Assembly: GCA_045612185.1 (NCBI GenBank)
Contig: JAZKYO010000100.1
Location: 19,529 to 83,528 of the forward strand
Origin: RGIG8775 sp045612185
Lineage (GTDB): Bacteria > Bacillota > Clostridia > Oscillospirales > CAG-272
Direction of reading: 5' to 3'
DNA: 64,000 bases
Made by a program: the position numbers and the translations under genes. How positions within the stretch are numbered: the first letter of the stretch is position 1; each line of letters begins with the position of its first letter. The notes below the pieces were generated by a model that saw nothing but the letters and a program-made list of their open reading frames with translations, was not told the origin of the DNA and searched no databases. Positions 54,633-63,100 of this stretch are shown piece after piece.

Positions 54633-54807
54633 GACAATAACTTATGCAAACGAAAAATACGGAATATAATCGGTTTTCATTTTCTAAGTCGGGCGTTATA
54701 ATTCCACCGTCAATAATCACAAATAAACCAACACACTTCTGATTTTGACAAGAAATAAAAAAGAAAGGAGCGAGAAAGCCCCAAAGCGTGTTGAGAAAGG
54801 AAAGACA

Positions 54808-55017
54808 GTGGAAAAGTACATACTACGGTCAAGCGAAGTCGTAGATGAAGAAGAACACACCCATACCGTGTACGGAATAGACGTTCCAACGGAACATATA
54901 TCTATCCCCGACATATTCACCGACCGCGCCACAGCCGTAAAGTTTGTAAACACCTGCAACGAATTGGAATTATCAACGATACACATCTATGACGTTATCG
55001 AAGATGTGCTCGCGTAA
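54808..55017 (+). CDS. DUF6514-like small protein
   Basis: 69 residues from GTG 54808 (AAAGGAAAG 7 bases upstream); an in-frame ORF could start at 54745. 'VYGIDVPTEHISIPDIFTDR' and 'FVNTCNELELSTIHIYDVIEDVLA' match a small family common in gut Clostridia. Function unknown. Ends 1 bp before a terminator. Confidence 0.7.
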   Translation: MEKYILRSSEVVDEEEHTHTVYGIDVPTEHISIPDIFTDRATAVKFVNTCNELELSTIHIYDVIEDVLA

Positions 55018-55048
55018 GAATCCCCGCCCTCACGGGCGGGGATTTTTT
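55018..55048. terminator. Bidirectional terminator at left edge of nested element
   Basis: TCCCCGCCC-TCAC-GGGCGGGGA then TTTTTTC. The T-run is the first base of the 128-bp direct repeat. Confidence 0.85.
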
Positions 55049-55170
55049 CATTTAACCTTGTACCCGCTGTACTCCAAGAGTGCCTGCTTTTCAGCCTTTG
55101 ACAGAGACAAACCGTTAATATAAGTTTTAACCAAAGCCTCGCCGTTCTTGTTTGTATAGCCGAGATAGCC
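55043..55170 (-). repeat. 128-bp direct repeat, left copy (displaced 3' end of the large gene)
   Basis: Identical to 60014-60141. It encodes, on the minus strand, the last 40 residues and stop of the large LPD38-like protein (ends LLEYSGYKVK) but has no upstream gene body, so it is a truncated duplicate created by element integration. Confidence 0.9.
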
Positions 55171-55712
55171 GAGTAAAAAAACAATTTAGGGCAATTTAAA
55201 ACAATCGTATCATATTATTATTGACTTTATATTTCTTCCAAAAGCACCAAAACTACTCAAAAACAATCTAAATAAATCGTGTAATGGGTAAAATAATGGG
55301 TAAAACTTCCGCCCACGTGGACAAGCTGACAGCTCCCCTCTCTGAGGTGGTGAAAAATCGCACTTTGGTCGCCCATCAGAACCGACGTTCTCCGCGTGCC
55401 CTCTCCCCCTCTCGGAGAGCCAAAGCGGCAAAGGTCAGCAAAACGCATTAGATTGTTTTAGATTGTCTATCGCATTTTTCCCTCTCGTTTTTGCACGTCG
55501 AAAAGATAACCGATTAAAATTTAAACGCTCCTCTCGCACGCGAGAACACCCCTACAATGCGATTTCTTGAAGGGGGTGGACTGCTACACCTATCGCGTGC
55601 GCACGAGTAGGGCGTTTTAGGGGCATTGTGAGCGATTTCGAAAAATCCAACAGAAAAGACGGAGACCTCTCGCGGTTCTCCGTCTGCTTTTTTCGATTTT
55701 CTTCTGCTGCTC
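55171..55712. other. Gene-free left arm of the nested element
   Basis: Contains AACAATCTAA-type repeats (55259-55270; TTAGATTGTTTTAGATTGTCT at 55449-55469), AATGGGTAAAATAATGGGTA (about 55281-55300), and a terminator-like hairpin AAGACGGAGA...TCTCCGTCT with a T-run (about 55657-55694). Probably integrase arm sites. Short ORFs show no ribosome sites. Confidence 0.5.
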
Positions 55713-55741
55713 TTGACAAGCTCCCCACGTTGTGATATACT
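55713..55741 (+). promoter_or_regulatory. Promoter of the type I toxin mRNA
   Basis: TTGACA (55713-55718), 17 bp, TATACT (55736-55741). The ~140-nt leader contains stable hairpins, e.g. GGAAGG...CCTTCC near 55800-55828, typical of type I toxin messages. Confidence 0.8.
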
Positions 55742-55880
55742 AACCTCGGCAGTAATGCCCGGGGGACACCAAAACGGTGGCGGTACGCTCCTTTCATTCC
55801 GGAAGGGGTTCTTGCTCCTTCCGAGTTTATCCAGGAAGGAGTGGTGCCTATGACCTATCATTCGCACCTTGTTTTAAGTC

Positions 55881-55958
55881 GTGGTTACTTACGAAACGCT
55901 TTTCGCGTTCGCTATGGTACTTATCGCGCTTGCGGCTCTCTTTATGAATCGCAAGTAA
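55881..55958 (+). CDS. Holin-like type I toxin peptide
   Basis: 25 residues from GTG 55881: V-V-T-Y-E-T-L-F-A-F-A-M-V-L-I-A-L-A-A-L then F-M-N-R-K. This is the pattern of 'putative holin-like toxins' of Firmicutes (M-V-T-Y-E-x-L, one membrane helix, basic end). An in-frame stop lies just upstream, fixing the start. A ribosome site GGAAGGAG serves an overlapping frame at 55851 instead, so translation may be coupled or delayed. Would damage the membrane if not silenced by antisense RNA. Confidence 0.65.
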   Translation: MVTYETLFAFAMVLIALAALFMNRK

Positions 55959-56044
55959 AACAAAAAGAAAACCGCCTGACTCTCACATAAGGCGGTTTTC
56001 TTAATCGCAATTTTGGGAGCGCACCGTCATCGGTGTCCCTCGTC
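55955..56044 (-). ncRNA. Antisense antitoxin RNA of the type I module
   Basis: Transcribed leftward from the perfect promoter at 56079-56051; start expected near 56044. It covers the shared terminator and the last bases of the toxin gene, ending at a T-run on the minus strand (CTTTTTGTTTT). Convergent 3'-overlapping RNAs are the arrangement of txpA/RatA and bsrG/SR4. Confidence 0.65.
55967..56000. terminator. Shared bidirectional terminator of toxin and antitoxin RNAs
   Basis: GAAAACCGCC (55967-55976) pairs with GGCGGTTTTC (55991-56000); T-rich on both sides. Confidence 0.85.
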
Positions 56045-56050
56045 ACTGTC

Positions 56051-56079
56051 ATTATACACCACCTGCGCCGAAATGTCAA
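56051..56079 (-). promoter_or_regulatory. Consensus promoter of the antitoxin RNA
   Basis: Minus strand TTGACA (56079-56074), 17 bp, TATAAT (56056-56051): a perfect sigma-A promoter with no ORF behind it. Confidence 0.85.
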
Positions 56080-56189
56080 TAGGTTTGAGCAAACTTTTCG
56101 CACAGTTTATAACCGCGCGCCCACGTTCGCCCACTTGGGCCCACACACACGGTGCGCACACATGCACAAAATAAAGAATCGGAGAGCCG

Positions 56190-56408
56190 TCACAGCTCCC
56201 CGTTTTCTTTTTTCTCGTTGTCGCGCGCGATAGCTTCATCTATCGCACGGTTAATAAACGCGTTTGTGCTTTCGCCTTGCGTTTCCGCGTGGCTTTTTAT
56301 TATTTCCTTTTTACCCTTGGGGACTGTCAAATTCACACGGTCGTACTTTTCGGCTATAAAAGCGTTATTGTACTCGATTTTATTGAACTTCTTTTTTTCG
56401 TCTGGCAT
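56190..56408 (-). CDS. Ribbon-helix-helix (Arc/MetJ-type) regulator
   Basis: 72 residues. 'YDRVNLTVPKGKKEIIKSHA' gives the DNA-contacting strand plus helix A, and 'GESTNAFINRAIDEAI' helix B of an Arc-like RHH fold. GGAGG 9 bases before the ATG. Divergent from the small-gene operon across a region with three TTGCGCAA palindromes, so it probably represses both promoters. Confidence 0.85.
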   Translation of the reverse strand: MPDEKKKFNKIEYNNAFIAEKYDRVNLTVPKGKKEIIKSHAETQGESTNAFINRAIDEAIARDNEKKENGEL

Positions 56409-56429
56409 AGTAAAAACCTCCTTGCATAC

Positions 56430-56458
56430 ATTATATCACAAGTTGGAGCTTTGCGCAA
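56430..56458 (-). promoter_or_regulatory. Promoter of the RHH regulator, overlapped by operator O1
   Basis: Minus strand TTGCGC (56458-56453), 17 bp, TATAAT (56435-56430). The -35 is part of the palindrome TTGCGCAA at 56451-56458. Confidence 0.8.
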
Positions 56459-56522
56459 TGTGCAAAATGTACAAAATCATTGCGCAAAGTTTGTGCATTT
56501 TACCACTTGACGCATTGCGCAA
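56451..56522. promoter_or_regulatory. Three TTGCGCAA operators
   Basis: Perfect palindromes at 56451-56458, 56480-56487 and 56515-56522. The first covers the leftward -35, the third lies between -35 and -10 of the rightward promoter. Confidence 0.75.
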
Positions 56523-56535
56523 TGTGTGATATAAT
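56507..56535 (+). promoter_or_regulatory. Rightward promoter of the small-gene operon
   Basis: TTGACG (56507-56512), 17 bp, TATAAT (56530-56535). Confidence 0.85.
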
Positions 56536-56604
56536 GGAGCCACGATAGACAAACGAGCAAAATCGAGTGTCATCGAATCCAATCCGATGAAAGGTGGTGC
56601 AAAT

Positions 56605-56757
56605 ATGGCGGACTGCTTCACACCCAATACGCAGAGAGAGGATGATGTCGAGATGATGAGCGACAAGACACTCAAACGTCTGATAGAGTATCTTAAATCT
56701 GTCGGCTGGTCTGACAGTCAGATAGTCGCACTTCTTGACTACATAGCCAAGAAGTAA
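56605..56757 (+). CDS. 50-residue protein, first gene of the rightward operon
   Basis: MADCFTPNTQREDDVEMM..., with a C-terminal helical pair 'LKRLIEYLKSVGWSDSQIVA' resembling a small CUE/UBA-like or adaptor helix bundle. AAGGTGG lies before ATG 56605. First ORF after a near-consensus promoter regulated by the TTGCGCAA sites. Family not recognised. Confidence 0.6.
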   Translation: MADCFTPNTQREDDVEMMSDKTLKRLIEYLKSVGWSDSQIVALLDYIAKK

Positions 56758-56909
56758 AAAAGAAAGCCGTTCGGACACCTACCACAGAACCCGAACGACT
56801 AAAGATGTGAGCTTGGGGGGAGCTTCCGCCGCCCCTCTCGCTTCTTCAGTTTAACACACACGGCGGAAAAAGTCAATAGAAATTTTTAAAAAACTTGGAG
56901 GAATTTAAA

Positions 56910-57185
56910 ATGAGCACAAACGAAATGACAAGCAAAGTAAGAGAGTACAAGGAACTCAAAGCCCTTATGGAGCAGATTCAGGGCGAGCTTACCGCCCTCG
57001 AGGACGAAATCAAGGCAGAAATGACCGCAAGAGACACCGAGGTCATGGACGTCGACGTCTACAAAATCAGATGGACTACCGTCAACAGCAGCCGCCTTGA
57101 CACCACCGCCCTTAAGAAGGCGCTCCCCGAGATAGCCGAGCAGTACACCAAGACCACCACCTGCCGCCGCTTCAGCATAGCTTAA
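56910..57185 (+). CDS. Coiled-coil phage/ICE-type small protein
   Basis: 91 residues from ATG 56910 (TGGAGGAATTTAAA). Helical coiled coil (about 5-40, 'YKELKALMEQIQGELTALED') followed by a small beta domain with 'KIRWTTVNSSRLDTTALKKA' and an end '...YTKTTTCRRFSIA'. Very similar small proteins stand next to YqaJ-type recombination genes in Firmicute mobile elements; their role is unknown. Confidence 0.75.
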   Translation: MSTNEMTSKVREYKELKALMEQIQGELTALEDEIKAEMTARDTEVMDVDVYKIRWTTVNSSRLDTTALKKALPEIAEQYTKTTTCRRFSIA

Positions 57186-57197
57186 GGGGGTGCAGAT

Positions 57198-57512
57198 ATG
57201 AAAATGACAGCAACACGTGAGGAGGTCCGCCAGGCGTTCCTGGTGGACGACCTCCACGAACATACACAGCGCGTCTTCAAAGACCTCTACAAAGAGACAG
57301 ACAATGACCGCATGATAGAGATAACCGAAAAGGTCATAGACCTTGCAAACGAGCTTCCCGAGGAAGAACGCAACAGCGAACTGAAGCGCACCACATTCCT
57401 TTCCAAAGGCGCGTACATACTCGGCTACCTTGAGGCAGATTTGCACCGCAATATAGCAGCGCGCGAAGCCTTCAACGAGCTTTTCGGGGTTAAGGAAAGG
57501 GGGGAAGTGTGA
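57198..57512 (+). CDS. Hypothetical helical protein
   Basis: 104 residues, charged and all-helical by composition. GGGGGTGCAG precedes the ATG. Starts 12 bp after the previous gene and touches the next start, so it belongs to the same operon. No family recognised. Confidence 0.65.
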   Translation: MKMTATREEVRQAFLVDDLHEHTQRVFKDLYKETDNDRMIEITEKVIDLANELPEEERNSELKRTTFLSKGAYILGYLEADLHRNIAAREAFNELFGVKERGEV

Positions 57513-57772
57513 TGTCTATATTAAACTCAAAAGACGAAGACGAAAGACTCACCGCCATACTGTTTTGCGACAGATTTGAAAAGCTCCTTGATAGAATCGG
57601 CAAAACCAAAAAAGGCGAGCAAGACCTAAATGATTTAAAAGAACTTGCCGCAGAACGGTATGGCATCCCCAAAAAAGCATTTCTTGCCGCAATGTTTGCT
57701 TTTTTCGCCTTCGGGGTTTACGATGGCATAGAAGTATCACGCAAACTTTTTAACGAACACACGGAGGAATAA
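57512..57772 (+). CDS. Hypothetical protein
   Basis: 86 residues from ATG 57512, overlapping the previous stop by one base (TGATG); GGAAAGGGGGG upstream. Soluble N-terminal part, a hydrophobic stretch 'AFLAAMFAFFAFGVY' and acidic end. No family recognised. Confidence 0.6.
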   Translation: MSILNSKDEDERLTAILFCDRFEKLLDRIGKTKKGEQDLNDLKELAAERYGIPKKAFLAAMFAFFAFGVYDGIEVSRKLFNEHTEE

Positions 57773-57775
57773 ACT

Positions 57776-57988
57776 ATGTCAATGACAACACTCGTAAATA
57801 AAGAAAAACTCGTTCTTAACGTCCAAGAACTCGCCGACGTTCTCGGCATATCCAAGCCCAACGCCTACGAGCTAACCCGCAAGAACGGCTTCCCCGCTAT
57901 CCGCGTTTCCGAACGCCGCATCATTATCCCGGTCGACGGTCTTTGCCGTTGGCTTGAAGCGGAGGCACTGAACGGTACACGTATATGA
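57776..57988 (+). CDS. Excisionase/AlpA-like HTH protein
   Basis: 70 residues with 'LNVQELADVLGISKPNAYEL' and 'FPAIRVSERRIIIPVDGLCRWL', a MerR/excisionase-type winged helix. Probably the directionality factor for the integrase at 58704. Overlaps the next gene by 4 nt (ATGA). Confidence 0.85.
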   Translation: MSMTTLVNKEKLVLNVQELADVLGISKPNAYELTRKNGFPAIRVSERRIIIPVDGLCRWLEAEALNGTRI

Positions 57989-58698
57989 GCAAGAACGCCA
58001 AGGGCTTTTGTATGTTCTTTGATTGGGTCGAGGATTTAGACCAGCTCGGCGACAGTGACGGAGCTTGGCAAATCGTCAAAGCCCTCTCGGAGTACTTCAA
58101 GAACGGCAAGAACCCCGTCGAAGCTGTGACCGGTCCTCTGCGAGTAGTTGCCGCTCTGATGTATCATCAAATTATGCGGTCAGAAGCAAAAGCTATCGCA
58201 GGGCGCAAAGGTGCTGAGGTAACGAACAGCAAAAAGCGGATAGACAAACAAGTGCATTTTGCCGACGGCAACCGACGGCACACCGCCGCCACAGAAACAG
58301 AAACTATAACAGAAACTATATCTATTCCCGATACTATAATTAATAATTATAATTTATCTATACCAGAGGGTGGGGACGCGCACACGCACACGCACGAGAA
58401 CGAAAGCGGAAAATCGCAGACGTTTGGGAAATTCCAAAACATCTACCTGTTGCCCGCGGAATACGACGACCTGTGCCGGCAGTACGGCAAGCCCGCAACT
58501 GATGAGCTTATCGAAAAAATGTCAGCCAGAGTGAAAGCCAAGGGGTATCATTATGACAACCACTACGCCGCCCTGCTCTGTTGGGCGGCAACAGATAATC
58601 TTGAGCCCGTCACCAAGACCGCCACAAGCTACGACGTTGACGAGTTCTTCCTGACCGCCCTCTCCGCCACACAAACCAAACTGAACGAAAAGAGGTAA
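57985..58698 (+). CDS. DUF6291/replication-organiser-like protein
   Basis: 237 residues. The N-terminal ~85 residues ('FFDWVEDLDQLGDSDGAWQI', 'EAVTGPLRVVAALMYHQI') match the DUF6291-type helical domain of phage and ICE replication proteins. A low-complexity, Ile/Asn and His-rich linker follows, then 'FQNIYLLPAEYDDLCRQYGK' and 'YHYDNHYAALLCWA', as at the C-terminus of replisome organisers. May initiate element replication (inference). Confidence 0.7.
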   Translation: MSKNAKGFCMFFDWVEDLDQLGDSDGAWQIVKALSEYFKNGKNPVEAVTGPLRVVAALMYHQIMRSEAKAIAGRKGAEVTNSKKRIDKQVHFADGNRRHTAATETETITETISIPDTIINNYNLSIPEGGDAHTHTHENESGKSQTFGKFQNIYLLPAEYDDLCRQYGKPATDELIEKMSARVKAKGYHYDNHYAALLCWAATDNLEPVTKTATSYDVDEFFLTALSATQTKLNEKR

Positions 58699-58703
58699 AA
58701 GAA

Positions 58704-59909
58704 ATGGCAAATAAAAAGCAAGACCAAAAAGAAAAACGCAACGCCAAGGGCGGCGGCTCGGTTCGCCAACGTCCCGACGGCAGATGGGAAGCACGCTGCA
58801 CCATAAATGGCAAAACGCGCAGCTTCTACGCAGATAAGCAAGCCGAAGCCCTCAAGCTCATGCGCGACGCACAAAAGGCCGTCGACGACCAAACCTACAT
58901 CGAGCCCTCCAAGCTCACCGTCGGGCAGTGGTTGGATATTTGGTTGGAGGAGTATCACAAGCCGACTGTGAAACCGTCTACGTACAGAGGAACAAGCAAC
59001 AGAGTGAGACTTTATATAAAGCCGGAGCTTGGCGACATCAAGCTTCAAAAGCTCGCACCACCCCAAATTCAAAAATTATATAATAGCTTGATACCTAAAA
59101 TTTGCGCCCATTCAATAAAAATTGTGCACGCTAATTTACACTCAGCATTAAAAAAAGCGGTAGATCTTGGATATTTAGCCCAAAATCCCACCGAAAAATG
59201 CACAAAACCCAAAAAAGAAAAAAAGGACCGAATACCACTTTCCAGCGAAGAAATATCTTTATTTCTTAATCAACTGGATACAATCGAATATCGCACCATT
59301 TCAGAACACCAATATTGCATGCAAAAAGAAGATCCATTTAAAAATCTTTTTAAGATTGCTTTATTTACCGGAATGAGAATTGGCGAAGTAAGTGGACTTA
59401 CTTGGGATTGCGTTGATTTCAAAAACGAAACAATAACCATAAGGCAGCAGTTGTGCGACGTACACGGAAAAAAAGATTTGTATTATATTGGCTCAACAAA
59501 AAATGGGAAAACAAGAATATTAAATCCTCCCTCATTTGTCATGGAACTTCTAAAAGACGAAAAAAAGAAACAGTTGAATTATCATTTGCAGTTAGGCTTG
59601 GGATGGGAAAACAAGTTAAATTTGGTTTTTACAATGCCGGACGGAAGCGTACTTGAACGCAACTGCATTAGAAATCACCTAAGGAAAATTGCAAGTGCAA
59701 TAGGTCGCCCCGATCTACATTTTCACGACCTACGCCACACCTACACTGTTTTAGCGTTGCAAGAAGGAGACACACCGAAAACAGTCCAAGAGGCTTTGGG
59801 GCATGCAACAGCAAACTTTACCCTTGAGGTTTACGCACACGTAACCGAGAAAATGAAAAAAGAGAGTGCAGAAAGAATGCAAAACTACTATGAAAAATTA
59901 CAAGGATAG
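58704..59909 (+). CDS. Tyrosine integrase of the nested element
   Basis: 401 residues. Lys-rich N-terminus, arm-binding AP2-like domain ('GSVRQRPDGRWEARCTINGK'), SAM-like core-binding domain, catalytic domain with Arg in T-G-M-R-I-G-E, H-x-x-R in 'FHDLRHTYTVLALQEG', L-G-H-A-T and nucleophile Tyr in 'FTLEVYAHV'. Tn916/phage-type integrase. Base composition changes abruptly near 59085: GC-rich before, AT-rich after. Lies next to the right direct repeat. Confidence 0.95.
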   Translation: MANKKQDQKEKRNAKGGGSVRQRPDGRWEARCTINGKTRSFYADKQAEALKLMRDAQKAVDDQTYIEPSKLTVGQWLDIWLEEYHKPTVKPSTYRGTSNRVRLYIKPELGDIKLQKLAPPQIQKLYNSLIPKICAHSIKIVHANLHSALKKAVDLGYLAQNPTEKCTKPKKEKKDRIPLSSEEISLFLNQLDTIEYRTISEHQYCMQKEDPFKNLFKIALFTGMRIGEVSGLTWDCVDFKNETITIRQQLCDVHGKKDLYYIGSTKNGKTRILNPPSFVMELLKDEKKKQLNYHLQLGLGWENKLNLVFTMPDGSVLERNCIRNHLRKIASAIGRPDLHFHDLRHTYTVLALQEGDTPKTVQEALGHATANFTLEVYAHVTEKMKKESAERMQNYYEKLQG

Positions 59910-59987
59910 GCGGGATTCTACCCAAAATAGACAATCAAAAACAATCTAACAAAAATCTATAATGGGTAAAATAATGGGTACAGACAC

Positions 59988-60019
59988 AAAAAGCAGAGCA
60001 AAAATGCCCTGCTTTTTTT
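59988..60019 (+). terminator. Terminator after the integrase
   Basis: AAAAAGCAG (59988-59996) pairs with CTGCTTTTT (60009-60017), with inner GC...GC pairs; the T-run enters the right direct repeat. Confidence 0.75.
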
Positions 60020-60141
60020 CATTTAACCTTGTACCCGCTGTACTCCAAGAGTGCCTGCTTTTCAGCCTTTGACAGAGACAAACCGTTAATATAAGTTTTA
60101 ACCAAAGCCTCGCCGTTCTTGTTTGTATAGCCGAGATAGCC
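60014..60141 (-). repeat. 128-bp direct repeat, right copy (3' end of the large gene)
   Basis: Perfect match to 55043-55170; here contiguous with the rest of the gene. Marks the right junction of the nested element. Confidence 0.9.
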
Positions 60142-63100
60142 CATAATCATGTGCTTTTGAACCGCCTTGAGTTGCGTTGACTCAACAAACTTCGTTACCT
60201 TAAGCTTCTTTGAGCCGTTAATAACTTTGCCGTCCTTGCCCACGTCTGCGACAATTGCACGCGCCCCCGAAATAATAATAGCCAACTGCTCAATGTCGAT
60301 AGCCTCCGCAAAAAGTACGTTCTTTTGGGCGCTGTCCACTCCAAGCACGTCGTCAACCGCCAAATCGTAGTAGGTGTCGTAGATAAACTTGATAGCCTTT
60401 GCCTTAACCGCGTCGTCAGCTTTCTTGTATTGCGAAAGCTTCATAAGATCCGCAAGCGCATCGTCAGCCTTACCGTAAACCTTTTCAAAACGGCGTCTTT
60501 GTCTCACGGAAAGCTCGTGGGTCTCACCGTCGTATGTAATGCTGTCGCCCACAGCCTTCGGCAAAACCTTAGCGCCGTTTTCTATCAGCTTTCGCAATTC
60601 TCTTGCAACAGACGGCTTAATGTCTCCGAAAGAATCGTCAATCATCAACTGAGCTATCGTGGACACAAGCTTGTCGTCGCCCCTCTCAAGAGCCTTGTTA
60701 AGGTCGCCCTGGTAATTCTTATTGTAGAACACCGAATCCATTGTATAGCCCCAAGAGCCCCCGTTGCCCGTAATTTTGCCCGTTAAACCTACAACGCCTC
60801 GCATGAAATTGTAAGCATTACGTGCAGGAACTCCGAAAAGCTGCCCCAACGCATATACAGTGTCGCGCCCCGCCTTGTGTGCATCCTGAACGCTTATTTC
60901 TTTTCCGCCAAAGCCGTCGCTTGCCAAAGACCAAAGCGACTTGCAGCCGGTAAGAATGTCGTTGAGTGACGAAAAGAAATAGTGGTTAAGATCGTAACCG
61001 TCAACGACGTTGGAATAAAGATCTCTGACTAACGGCAGACCGCCCAAAAGATTGCCCGCAAAGTCAAATACAAAATTCTTGAGAGCCTCACCAAGCGACT
61101 CGTCGTCCTTTTTCTTACCGTAGAAGTGACTGAACGCCAAAGCAATAAGCGACATGTACAGAGCGGTAGAAACCTGCGCCGCAAAAACCCTGCGGGCGTA
61201 CCCTTGAGCCTCCTTAAGCTCGGACCTCAAAGACTCCCTTTCCGTGCCCTGCGCGGTTTTAAGCTTTGCGTTGATAACCGAAATGTGCCCAAATGCGTCC
61301 ACGCACCTGCCAAAATTCTTCATCGCATCCGATGAGAACATGGTAATACCCTTCATAAGCTCGCTGTCAGAACGCATAGCCGCCGACTTTTCAGTTACCA
61401 AAGAATTTTGTTGTGTCTCAAAAATCGTCTTTTCAAGCAACTTGGCCGCGGCAAGCTTATTTTCCTCCGAGTCAAGAGCAAGCCCCTGCTCCGCCTCAAC
61501 CTGAAGCCTGCACGCGTTCCAAAGCACCTTAATAACCTGCCTGTCAGTCCACCCGATAGGCTTCATGGTAAAGTCACCGAAACGCCCAAGCTTGTCAATC
61601 ACACCCTCGGCAAGCGCCGCGGTGTTCTCGCTGTTTCTGAGCTTGGCAAGTGGCGAATAGCGATCAAGCTCCGCGCCGTCTGCCTTCATGACGAAAGCGC
61701 GCGGCAAATACTTGGGGTCAACCACCGACATCGAGGCAAGCAAAGAAGATAGCTGAGTCGCCCAGGTCTTGGGATTGGCACCCAGCTGAAACCGCACGAA
61801 GCCGCCGCGAACGAATCCCAAAAGCGACTTTTCATAAGCGTCGCCGTACTTGATTCCCTGAATGTCGGCAACAAGCTTGTCAAAATATTTCTTAGCACCG
61901 GTCCAACCGCCTTCCCCCTCAAGCGCCTTGGCAACCGATATAGGACGGGCAGAATTTTCCCCGACGTTAAAGTTAAATATCCTGTCAAAGTTGTCAATCA
62001 CAACAGAAAGATGCGCGTACATGGCAATTCCCGATATGTGTCGGTCGACAACGTGATTCACAGGCTCGATAAAAAGCTTGCCCTTTGCGCCTGTAACAGT
62101 GCTTTGGTTAAAGGACATCTTCTTAATTCTGCCAAGCTCCGCCCCCAAAGTATCGTCGTCAAGCTCCTTTGCAACGTGACCGCGGCGCAAAGGGTAGTAA
62201 TCCCCCTCAATAGTGTTGCTGTACCCTAACCTTACGTTGTCCGTGTGTTCCTTAAGCTCCTTGCACTGACCGTTAAGTATCTTTTCCGCAATGGCAATAT
62301 ACCGTTTTTCGGTTTCGTTGAACGATCCGAACAACTCACGCTGAAGCTCGCCCACGAGACTCTGCAAACGCACAACGTCGATTTTGTCACCGTTAAGATA
62401 CTCGGTTTCCACAAGACCGGGAATATCGCGCATTTCACCCGTCTTTTTGTCGCGCACCTCAAAACCGCCAACCGCAAGACCGCCCTCGGCTTGGTCTCTT
62501 TTCGCGGTCATATATAAAGAGATAGCCTCCGCGCGGGTCATTTCAAGCCCCCTAACGGTTAGCGTCTTGTTGTTGATACGCTCAAGAAAGCCCTTGTTTT
62601 TTTCCAAGAACGCGTCAAGCTCAGTGCGCATCTGCATTTCCGTGATAGCCATGTTCTTGGCACCGTCACGGAACGCGTAGAACATAGTCGTAAGAAAGCC
62701 GTTCTTGTTGTAACGGTCGTACCGCTTCATAATAGACTCAGCATCGCCAAACTGCTCAAAGTAACTGTTAATCACCTTCGGCCCGCCTATCTTGATCTTG
62801 GCGTTCTCTCCAATAATGCGAACAAACTCCTCAGCCATAGGCGCTATCTCAACGTACTTGCCGTTCATGAAAACCTTGTGGAAATTCTCCACCACCAACT
62901 TAAGATGCCTGATAACAACCTCAAGCTTTCTCATTTCGTCGGCAGTAAAAGGCTGCCCCTCTCGCTTCTCGTTGCAAAGCTCCACCATAAGACCGTGAAC
63001 GCCCTCGTCGTATTTTCCGTCGTCGATAATAGACTGTACCACCGTATACTTCACGGGATTCCCGTACCAATCAGCAATAGCCCGCATAGCCTTGCGCGCC

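Larger units (their letters stand above)
55171..60013. mobile_element. Small integrative element nested in the phage-like element
   Basis: About 4.8 kb between perfect 128-bp direct repeats. Carries type I toxin-antitoxin, RHH regulator, a rightward operon of small genes, a replication-like protein and a tyrosine integrase next to the right repeat. Integration at the 3' end of a gene while restoring it is the classic behaviour of integrative elements and phage satellites. No capsid or packaging gene was seen. Confidence 0.8.

Noticed and set aside
55514..55867. Minus-strand ORFs of 81-117 codons left of the toxin
   Set aside because: They cross the toxin promoter and two hairpins, have no ribosome site and no recognisable domain.
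57776..57988. MerR-type metal or drug regulator
   Set aside because: Only the short winged-helix domain is present and it lies in an integrase operon, so an excisionase/AlpA-like role is more likely.
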